Assembly (NCBI GenBank): GCA_012845835.1
Contig: JABAKD010000028.1
Location: 12,710,717 to 12,774,716, forward strand
DNA: 64,000 nt
Direction: 5' to 3'
Origin: Undaria pinnatifida
Taxonomy: Eukaryota; Sar; Phaeophyceae; Laminariales; Alariaceae
Below the pieces are notes generated by a model that worked only from the letters and a program-made list of their open reading frames with translations, did not search any database and was not told where the DNA came from. Positions 12,536-23,800 of the stretch are shown in pieces. Position 1 is the stretch's first letter, and the number at the start of each line of letters is the position of its first letter. Both the position numbers and the translations under genes were made by a program.

Positions 12536-12825
12536 TTTGCCTAACCTGTTTCTGGCTATTAAGGTAGCAATTTTTGGCCTAACCTGTTCGTGGCTATTAA
12601 GGTAGCATTTTTTGGCCCAACCAAGATTCTGATTATTAGAACAGCAATTTTTGGCCTAACCTGTTTCTGGCTATTAAGGTAGCATTTTTTTGCCTAAACG
12701 TTCTTATTATTAGGGTAGCAATTTTTGGCTTAACATGTTTCTGGCTATTAAGGTAGCATTTTTTGCTAACCAGGTTTCTGATTTTACTAGGGCAGCAATT
12801 TTTGGCCTAGCATGTTTCTGATCGA
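12536..12825 (+). repeat. 38-40 bp minisatellite ('ggcctaacctgtttctggctattaaggtagcaattttt')
   Basis: About seven or eight imperfect copies. The monomer has a conserved 'attaaggtagcaatttttggc' part and a variable 'cctgtttctgg / caagattctga' part. Confidence 0.85.
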
Positions 12826-13040
12826 CGGGACTCCTCGAACGAGGAACTGCCCATCGTCGCCGTGTTTCGCAGTACCATTCGCCAGGCCGCGAGGGGGAGC
12901 GCGGAAGGAGCGGGAGGGCTGCGGCCAATGACCTGGGGATGGAACATTGATGAGGAGTAGGATATTGTAGCCGATACTTGTAGCTGCGATGAGGAGATCG
13001 GCCCTGCCCGGACCGGCGTGTCGGTCCATGACAAGCCCTG
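12826..13040 (-). other. GC-rich island, possible orphan exon (unrecognised)
   Basis: About 210 bp clearly richer in GC than its AT-rich flanks. On the minus strand it follows a plausible acceptor (...aaataaatcag at about 13041) and is open in all three frames for at least 60 codons, so the strand and frame cannot be fixed. It may be an isolated exon or a decayed gene piece. Confidence 0.25.
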
Positions 13041-14239
13041 ATTTATTTGGAAACAAAGAAAAACAAAGATAAGTGTGGATATGTTTTTGTTGTAATATTT
13101 TCGACAATACTTTACTTCGATAAGAATGGGCCTAACTCCCGTTCTCGTACTTGCAGTGGCATGAAAAGCGCGCACAAAAACTCATAGTACCCTTTTTTTT
13201 TAGCCCACCGAGATTCGCGCACCGACCCCTTTTATGCCAGCAAAGGTGGTACTTAACCTGTCGAGTAGCTCGTAAAATCCGGGTACGATTATCACACCAC
13301 CACTGGTATAAAATGTGTGCCTGGATTGCACGTCAACTAGTTTATTTAGTCTCCGCGCTCGCCCGTTAGACTTTTTTTCTGTTAGTCTGTGGACGACAAA
13401 AAGCGTCTTGCCAAAAGCAGGACAAAGGGGGACATCAAAACGAAGGGTCCGCAGGCGTGTTTTTTTGTGTTTTCTCCATGCTTCAGCACTTCTAAGAAAA
13501 CAAGACACTACGTACGGTATGGGTCGTGTGTTGAGGGCTCCTATACACCTGCCCGTTCTCTTCCCGCCAGCTTCTCTACTAATAGCTTCTTTTTGGTTGC
13601 CCTGGTCGTAAAGACGCGTACCACCAAATGACCGACGCATTACTGTGATATTCTTCTGCGGCTTCATTGATCATTTAAACCAAGTATTGGATTAGATGAG
13701 GCCTCCTGCCCCGAAGCTGGAGGATCTCGCCCGAGATGTACCTCCGCGCTGAGCGCTCAGCGCGGCAGAAATCCTGGAAAAAATGAAATGAAATAAAATA
13801 AAACGCATACAGAAGCTACTCAGCACGCAGAATGTCTAGGGTGGTCTGAAATTGTTTCTGCTTCCTCTTGTTCTTGCCCGTTGGGCGGAGGTTGAAGGCA
13901 ATGACTGTGGCTCCGGTACTGTGCCTCAGATAGGCTCAGATAGGCCGGAACCAACAGCTTTGTTCCAATCTCGCATCCTTTTCAAGACATCCCTAGTTGC
14001 TTCCGCTTGCACAGCTGTGTGTCGACCATTCAACCAGTCAAACTCACAGCTCCCGTCGTATTAGTCATCATTTTTGACAACCAATATTCTGTCTGCTCGT
14101 TTGTTCAGCCGGCGAACCCCTGTCGACCCCACCCCAAGCATCAGCGAGAGTCGCTTTTTCCCCTTCAAACGTGCTCAAACAGTTGATGTCGACGACCCAT
14201 GATGCATGCCACTAATAGCACGGAAGGGCGGGTGTGCCT

Positions 14240-14760
14240 AATTTTTCTGAGGTTTATTACTCGAGGGGCTCTAGACCTCACGCAGCGCCTGAGTTTGAAA
14301 AAAACTCCGCGCGCTTAGCCCGATGAACAGTCCCATGGCCTAGGCATACAACAAATGACACCCAAAATAATCTTCCCCCTATAGTGCGGTAGGAGTTGCA
14401 GTTTTTCGGCTATATTGTGTTTTTGACCTTCTGGTCGGTTTTGATCCTCAACTACGGAACTACCGGTTGGTCTGGTACTTTTACGACACTGTGTTTTGTT
14501 TTAGGACTAGTGCACAGAAATGTTCGGTCGGATTGCGCGAGCGATTACCTTCATCCTTCGGGTGGCACATTGACCCAGCCCCCTCACCTTAAGGAGCTCA
14601 GAAACTTCCGTTGCACCCCGATCATAACGCGGGATGACCACTTTCCTTCAAACAAGCTTTTGCCTGAGACGGCATAGAGCTCTTCGAGTGAGGACCCTCG
14701 GAAAAAGAAGAGAACGGTGCACCTCTCCCGCACTGCTGTGAATAGCATGTCTTTACTCGT
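14240..14760. mobile_element. Fragments of dispersed elements M1 and M2
   Basis: 14240-14345 carries M1 left-end features (ctgaggtttattactcgagg..tagacctc, catggcctaggcatacaac). 14440-14650 matches 1395-1640 (ttcggtcggattgcgcga, aaggagctcagaaacttc, cgcgggatgac). 14660-14750 reads as an M1 left end in reverse (gagtgaggaccctcgg...cggtgcacctct). Confidence 0.55.
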
Positions 14761-14885
14761 AGGGTGATTTGATAGGTTAAGAGACCCGTCAGTCAAAAAC
14801 CTTTCGCCAAAAAAAATGCCACCCCCAAAGTGCCACCCTCATCGTGGCACGTGTCCCAAACTCGCATTCGCATCTCGGAAATTTA

Positions 14886-17800
14886 TCATGCAACCCCACA
14901 CTGCCCCAACCAATCCGCCAAGTCAAGATGGCCTGCTAGTCGAGCGATATCACGCGGAGTGTAACCGCCCTCGTCACGCGCCCACGATTGTTTTGGAACC
15001 AGTCCCCCGATTGTCTCCTGCCAGAGCCACTCTAGCAAATCCCGGTGGCCCTTAAGCGCAGCCTTGTGACAAATCGTGTGCCCTTGTAAATTAGTCTTCG
15101 ACCAATCCAGCCCCCCAGCTCCCCCTTCCTCGACGCTCCTCGATAGCCACCTTTCATGTTGGCGTGTTGGTTTGGGGGGGAGGAGGGCGGGAACGCGGTG
15201 TTATATCTCGTTGGCGGATGCTACACTTACGGCCTGCAGATTCAGCCACAGAATAGGAAGCATGAAGATTTACATATGCAGATAGTACTTACTGTAGAGG
15301 CATGACGTCGTATAGCTATTCAAGTCGACGTTCGACGTGCGCAAGGCACACAACATTTGACGGGAAAGGGGACTACAGCAGTAGCGTTGGATATCGTATC
15401 GAAACATCGACGTATCGAAATATCCATGGCTTTTCACGGTTCGCGGGTCGTGACAGGACCAGCGGATTGGGTCAGGTCGTTTTCAAAATCTCGATGATCG
15501 AGTCCGGTAGGATCAAGAGGTGTTCGGTTGGATCGGGTCGGGTCAAGAGGTGGAACCTCACGGGTTGGGTCGGGTTACCCTGACCTGACCCGACCCGTGA
15601 GGAGTAACCCGCCCCGCGAAAATCTTTGGTATTGTCAAATTCTCCACGTATCGTACCAGAGGAACAAATTCTGCTACAATCACGAGTGGACTGCCCCCCC
15701 CGCCCGTTTCGTCGACGTAGGAGGTGGACAAAAAACTGGACCCTTTTGAGCACCTTTCGGAAAGTCACCGATGACGCAGAATCCGCAAAACGTCGGCAAA
15801 CTGCAACCGGCAGCCTTTGGAAGCACCTTTTCGAACGCCTAAAGCACACAAGTCCACAGAAAGTGCGCGAATCCACACGTTTTGTGTTTTGTGATATTTG
15901 AATTTTCAAAATATGCCTAGAAGGTCGGCCTTTGGCCTACCTTCTACTATGCCGACGGAATAGGGGGGTACCGTTCACCCGTGTGCCATTACTGCCACCA
16001 CACACCTGCAAACATCGACATCGCCCGACAAACCACACCAGTGCGCAACGGTGCACCCGTAAGCGTTCACTCTCCGGTGATCCGCGCCGCGCTCGAACAG
16101 CAACCGGCAGGTCGACAGATGCGCTCCCCAGCAAGCCCAGTGCAAGGGAGTCGTTCCCTCGGCAGCTGGAGTGTCAGCGCCTGCGTAACTAACAGCAACA
16201 CCGACGTTCGCCCCGTCGTTCTTGACGTGGGCCACCATGCCTGCCGCACCCGTACCTGCCGAAACTGCAGGAACTCTTATATCTGACACGACTTCTGAAA
16301 TTGCCGGAGCTTCTGTAACTGCTTCAGCTTCTGTATCAGCCGTAACTTCTGTAACTGCCGCGGCGTTTGTAACTACCGTGCCGTCGACGGGACGCGGGGT
16401 TTCCAGCAGAAGGCGACAAACCTGCGACAGTTTTGTCAACGACAGCGACACGAGGCACCAGCGAAAGGAGTCAGCGCGGAACAGGACAAAAGCAGCATCC
16501 CGATGGAAATCTCAACGGGGGAGTTAAGGCTTCATAAGTAAACGCTTCGGACGCAAGTTGCCGGGCCCTCTATGATACAACACCATTTTGTACGTGCAGC
16601 ACGGTTTGGTCAATTTCTACCTTGCACGTCGTCCCAGAGCTAGATTTAGATCGACCCCCACCTTGACCCTGACCCCAACGATTCGGAGATCTCGAAGTCG
16701 GCAGGGGCGGTCGCATGGCTTCACCGCGTGTTTTGGTGACGTTTTGCCAAAAAAACCCGGGCGGCCGAAAGGCCAGCCTCGACCTATGAGACAGTGGTGT
16801 TGCACAAGTTAATTTACAAGGTGGTGTTGCAGGCAGGGCCTCTCTAAATAGCTGCTACGGTTAGTCATGCACATTAGCACCAGCACAATTATTACAACCA
16901 GTACAATTCACGCAATGACTACAGTCAACAGACCTAAACGGGGCGTGGTCCCCCCCGGGGCAACAGGATCAGACCGTACTTCGTCAACACAACCACAAAC
17001 CAATCAAAGCCCGATATGTTTCCTTCTATGGACGAATCCATCGACCTTCAATAGAAATCGGATTTGGATTTTACGGGTGAACCCTGGGATTCTTCGAGCC
17101 AGCCGGATCCTTCTTTGTCGGGTAAAGCACCTGATCCACTAAACATACCGAATTTGCCATCGACGGACACATCCTTGGATCGTTGTACAGTAATCAGCGG
17201 GGTTTATATCTGACGGGCAAAATCTGTCGATACTTTAAAACAACCGAATTTGGCTTTGACGAGTAAACTCTTGGATCCTGCCAACCAACCAGCTGGCTGG
17301 ATTTGCTTTTCACGGGTATATCCGTTGACCTTTTAAAGAAATCGGACTTAGCGTTGACGGCTGAATCCTCGGATCCCTCGAAATAGTAGGATTTGCGTTT
17401 GACGGGTAAATCAGGTTTGTGTCTCACGAGAAAATCTGTCGATACTTTAGAACAACCGAATTTGGCTTTAACGAGCACCAGGTAAACCCTTTTGGGTTGC
17501 TTGGGAAGCCAACGCTCCTTTTCTACGCGGTAGCGAACCGCTTCCTTGTCTCGCGGACTTGGTCGCGGAGGAGCGCTCGGAAAGGCCACTCGCTCGACGG
17601 ACGCTCCAACACTGCCTTGGTCTGTTGACAAGCCAGGCTCAGCGCTGCCGGCACCTTCGGCCTTACCATCGGCATCGGCACAATCGATGGCGATGGGTTG
17701 ATGCACCATGAGCTGCAGAAGATATCTCTGTGTGCTCGCAGCGTGGTGGTACTATTTGGGGTCGCCGGGGAGTGCGTACCCCGTACCAAACAAACCTTCC

Positions 17801-20800
17801 TACAAGCACGGAAACCCAAACGCGAAAAACAGTTGGATAGTTGGCACCGCCGCGACTAATTATAATACCTAGCGAACTAATAACTAGCTGGAGACTTACT
17901 ATTGGTATAGAAAAACACAGACCTACCGGTTTGCCTTTGACAAGTGCCTCAGTTGATCGTATGATTCAAACGGTTGTACCCTTGACCGGTAAACGCCTTT
18001 GATCTTTGAAAATGACGGAAACATCTTCGACGGGTACTTCAGGTGATCCACTAAACCAAACGAATTTGCCACCGACGGGTAAATCCTTCAATCGTTTGAA
18101 CCAGCTCGGTTTCATTTGACAGGTACACCAGTTGATCCTTTGAATCAAGGGGGTACCCACCCTCAACGGGCAAAACCCCTTGATCCTTCAACCGAATGGA
18201 TATGCCTTTGACGAGTACGCTCGTAGATATTTAAACCCAATTAGATTCGCCTTTGACATGTACATGCTCGGACCCTTTTAACACAACCAGATTTTTATTC
18301 GACGGGTATACCATTGGAAAACTGTAACCAGCCAACATTTCCGACGACGGGTAAACTATGTTTTACCTAGCTCAAATTCCCCACCTAAAGTATAAATACC
18401 AATACTTACCATTATAGTGGACGAAAAATAGGACACCTCCCAATCAAAACTCACTCATATAGTATATTACGAGTACCAACAACGCAGCTTGCAAAGATGA
18501 GTATTGACCTGAAATTCGTCAAACTCACGGCTGACGTCCTTGAAAATTAGTTATAAAATTACGCCAATCTTTGAAGTAGCCAGACTTGGCGTTAAGCGGT
18601 AAGTCCTTGCATCCTTTGAGGCAGCCGCATGTACCTTTGACGCGTACATCATACTATCAATTGAAAACAACGGGTTTGCCCTCAAAGCGTGAAGTAAATT
18701 GTTTGATCCTTTCAATCGGCCGAACTTGCCTTTCGCGGGAAATCAGCAGATCCGTTAAACCAACCAAATTCGCATCGACGCGAAATTTTGGATCTTTATA
18801 TCCGGTCGGATTCTTCGTTGACGGATAACTTGTCGACCTTTACCATTAATAATAGCCGGATTTTTTGCTTTGACTGGTAAACTGTATCCTTTGAAACAGC
18901 CGGTTTTTGCTTTTGTCGGATATATCCGTCGGTATTTGGAATTAACCGGATTAGGCTTTGACGGGCAAATAGTGTGCCCCTTCGAATGAGTCGCAATTTC
19001 CTTTGTGTGTAAATCAGCTAATCCATTAGTCAAGCCGGACTTGCCATCGACGAGTAAATCCTTGGACCTTCGTAAACATTCTGCTTGTATGTTGACGTGT
19101 ATTTTCGTTGACATAGTATACCAGAGTATACCAACCGGATTTGACTTTGACGAGTAAATCCTTGGATCTGCTAAACAACCCGGATTCAGTCTTCGACGGG
19201 CACACGAGTTGATTAATTAAACTAACTACACTTGTCATCCATGGGCAAATTATCTGATACTTTGAACCAGCCGGATGGCGTTTGACGGTAAAATCAGTTG
19301 GTCCATGAAACTAACCGGACTTTCCATCGACTGGAGAATCGTTTGGATGTTAGTAGCCAGCCGGAATACTCTTTGACGGGCTTCTAGATCAACCGGATAT
19401 TTGGCTTAGATCACCCTTTTACTCGAATCCTTTGAGCGGATGGACAACAACTAATGATAACTATGTTGATCCTTTGAACAAACTGGACCTGCCATCGACG
19501 GCTAAGTCGTCAAATCGTTTGAACCTGCCAGATATAATTGTGATTAATTAAAACACCCGGATGTATAATCGACGGGTAAATCCTTGAATCTGTATAACAA
19601 GCCAAATTTCCTTTGATGGGTAAATTCGTCAATCTTACTATTCAAACTGGATTTGGATATGGGCCATGAACCTGCCAGATATCATTGTGGTTAATTTAAA
19701 CACCCGGATGTACAATCGACGGGTAAATCCTTGAATCTGTATAACAAGGCAAAATTTCTTTTGATGGATAAATTCGTCAATCTTACTATTCAAACTGGAT
19801 TTGGATATGGGCAGTAAGCCCTTGGATCCTTGAACAGGCCAGATTCGCGTTTGACGGGTAAACCAGTTGATCCACGAAACCAACGGGATGTGTCATCGAC
19901 AATTAAGTCTGAACCGGTCAGGTTCGCGTTTGACGGGCAAATCAGTTGATCTCTTAAACCAACCGGGTTGGATTTGCCATCAACGGGTGAATGCTGGGAA
20001 GCTTGTAACCAGCCGGGTTTTCGTTCGAAGGGTGAATCCGTGGATCCTTCATTGAAACCATGTTCGGCATCTATGGGGAAGTCCATGGATCGTTTGAACG
20101 TGCGGGATTCGCGTTTGACGGGTAAATAAGTTGACCCATTACACCCACCGGACTTGCCACCGACCAGAAAAAATCTTGGATGTTTTGCACCAGTCAGATT
20201 CGCCTTTGACGGGTAAAAGAGGTCATTCACTACACAAACCGGATTTGCCAACGACAGGCAAATCTTTGAATCGTGTAACCAGTCGGACTTTCCCCTCATG
20301 GGTGAAGCAAGCTGTCAATATTTTATTGAAACCAGATTTGGCTGACGGGTAAGTCCTTGCATCCTTTGCACAGGAAAATTACGAGTGACGGGTAAGTAAG
20401 CTCATCCAATACACCAACCGGTTTTCCATCGACGAGTAAATGCTAGAATATTTGGAAACGGTCGGGAATTTTTTTTAACGGGTAATTGACGTTTTATCCA
20501 AATCACACTTGGCGTTGACAGGTAAGTCCTTGGACCCTTTGGACAGGTGGGATATGCGTCTGACAGGTAAATCAGTTGATCCAAAAAAACGAAGCGGATT
20601 TGCCATCCGCGTGTAAATCGTTTGACACGTTGAACCGGACATGTTCGCGGTTGAATGGTAGATAAGGCGATTCATGAAACCAGGCGGACTGGTCGTCGAC
20701 AGGTAATACTAGGACTTTTTTCGCCGGCCGGACATTCAATGACGGGTAATCTGTCGATATTTCATTGAAACCGGACTGGGATTTGGGACGTAAGTGCTTG

Positions 20801-23800
20801 GATCCTACGAATTAGGCCGAAATTGCATTTTACGGGTAAAGCAGTTGGTCCATTAAATAATTCGTGTTTGCCATCGACAGTTAACTTCTTGGATCTCAGC
20901 AACCACCAGGTTGTTGTCTTCAAGGGTAAAAGCGTCGATTTCCAATTGAAACCGGATTCTGACATGGATCGCTCAAACAGGTCGGATGTGCGCTTGACTG
21001 GAAAATCGGATGATTCACTAAGCCACCCGGATTTGACATCGAAAGGTAAATCCTCGGATACTTGAGATGTGCCGGATTCGCGCTTGGAGGGTACATCAGG
21101 TTATTCTAGAAATCAACCGGATCTGTCATCGATGGCTAAAGTATTGGACCCTTTTAACCAGTCATTTTTTTCTTGACGGGTAAACCCGTCGATCATTCAT
21201 TGCAAACGGATTTGGCTTTGGAGCGTAAGTCTTTGGATCCTTTCAACATGTCGAAATTGAGTTTGACGGGTAAACTCGGTTGATCTGCTATTTCAACCAG
21301 ATTTTTCCATCCACGGGAGAATCCTTGGACCCTTTGAACCTGCCATAATCGCGTCCGAGGTGTAAATCAGGTGGTAACTTCAACCAACCGGAGTTGCCAT
21401 AGAAGGGGGCATCCTTGGTATTTTAGTTAGCCAGATTTTCCCTTGCCGGGTAAATCCGTCAATATTTCATTGAAACGGGATTTGGACTTCGGGCGTAGGT
21501 CCTAGATCCTTTGCACAGGCTGGATTTGCTTTTGACGGGTAAAATCAGTTCATCCATTAAACCAACCCGATTTGCCGTCGACGGGTAAAATCTTGGATCT
21601 TCGTAACCAGCCAGACTTTCCCCGGAACGTGTATCCATCGATCCCGTAATGAACCTGGATTTCGCTATGACGGATATGTCCTTGGATCCTTTGAACAGGC
21701 CGGATTTGCCTTTGACGGGTAAATCCGTTGATCCATCAAACCAAACGGATTTGCCATCGACGGGTACCGTAAGTCCTTTGGTACATGGAACCGGCCAGAT
21801 TCGCGGTTGACAGGAAAATCAGGTTATTTAATAAACCAGTCGGATACTTCATTGACGGGTAAATCCTTGGGTCTTTGTAACCAGCAGATTTTGGCGTTGA
21901 AGGGTGACCCCGTCATTCTTCCATTGAAACCATATTTAGCCTTGTTTTTTTTCAAAAGCCGAATTGGCGTTTGACGTGAGAACCAGATGGCCCACAAAAC
22001 CAACCGGATTCGACATCGACAGGTATAACCTCAGATACTTTGAACGTGCCAGATTCGTGGTTGACCGGTTAATCAGGGGATTCATTAAATTAATCGCATT
22101 TGTAATCGACAGGTTACCATATTCTACACAAGATAACACACCCCCGGTGATACATTTGAGCGCTTGAAAATATTATCACCGGGTGTGGTATCCTGTGGGG
22201 GGTGTGGAATCTTCTGTCGCCATATTACTTGGTATTAGACTAAGGCGCTATATTTTCGAGCCCCAAAAATTATCACCGGGGTGTCGTATTCTGTGGGGGG
22301 GGTGGTATCTTATGTGGGTGTGTTATCTTGTGTAGAATACGGTATCCTTGAATTATTTACCCGGCAGGATATTCGCGTCACGCAGAAATCCGTCGATCGC
22401 TTATTGAAACCATATTTGGCTTTGGCGGGTCGGAATTGAGTTGACAGGTAAACTAGTTGATCCATTAAACCTACCAGATGTGCCATCTACCGGTAATTCC
22501 TTGGATCCTTTGAACCTGCCAGATTCGCGTTTGACGGGGTAAGTCATGTGGTCCGTCATGCCAACCGGAACTGCCATCCACGAGTAAATCCTTAGCTCTT
22601 TTGAAATCCGTCCGATTTCGCCTTGCAAGGGTGCACCGGCCGAACAATCATTGAAATCGGATTGGGACTTGGAGCGCAATTCCTTGGATCGTTTGGACAG
22701 ACCGGATTTGCGTTTGACGGGTAAATCAGTTGATCCATTACACCAACCGGAACATGTCATCAACGGGTACACCCTTGGTTCTATATAACTAGCAGGGTGT
22801 TCGCTTGACAGGTAAATTTGTCGACCATTCATTGGAACCGGATTTGACTTTGTGGGGTAAGCCTTTGGATCCTTTCCACAGGCCACATTTGAATTTGACG
22901 GGTAAGTCAGTTAATCTATTAAACCAACCGGACTGGCCATGAACAGGTAAATCCTTGGATCCTTCAAACCTGCCAGCGTCGCGTTTGACGGGTAAATCAG
23001 GTGAACCCAAGGGGATTTGCCATCGACGGGTAAATATTTGGGTCTTAGTAACCAGTCGGATTTTCCGTTGACGTGTAAATCCGTCGATGTTTCAATGAAA
23101 CGGGACTTGGACTTGGGCCTTAATTCCATGGATGCTTTGACTAGGCCGGACTTGATTTTGAAGGGTAAATCAGTTGAACCATTAAACCAACCGGATTTGC
23201 CATCGACGGGTTAAGTTCTTGGATCTTTATAACCATCCATATTTTTTCTTGAGGCGTGAATCGGTTGAACTTTTATTGAAACCGGACTTCGCTTCGACGG
23301 TAACGTCCTCGCATTCTTTGACCAGGCCGGATTTGGGTGTTGGCGTGAAAATCGGTCGATCCGTTAAACCAACCAGATTTGTCATCGACGAGTAACTCCC
23401 TGGGTGCTTTCAATCTGCCAGATTCGCATTTGACGAGTAAACAAGAGTATAGTCTTAAAACCAACCGGATTTGCCATCGACGCATAAGACCTCGGAATAA
23501 TCAGCTGGAGTTTGCCTTGACGGATAAATCCGTCGATCTTTCATTGAAACTGGGTTGGAACTTGGAGCCTAAGTCCTTGGGTTATTTGATCAGGCCGAAT
23601 CTGTGTTTGTGGGTGTATCAGTTCATTCATTAAACCAGCCTGGATTTTGCCATGCTTGCGTAAATTCTTGGATCTTCGTAACAAGCCAGGTTTCCTCTTG
23701 ATGGGTAAATCCGTGCATCCTTTATTGAACCCCGATTTGGTTTTACGGGTAAGTATCTGGATCCCTGGAACAGGCCGGATTTGCGTTTGACGGGTAAATC

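Noticed and set aside
17194-17709. Extra ankyrin-gene exon in the large intron
   Set aside because: Exons 2 and 3 already join in phase with a continuous ankyrin repeat (GGHVE-VCRLLLE); adding this piece would break it. It remains possible only as an alternative exon.
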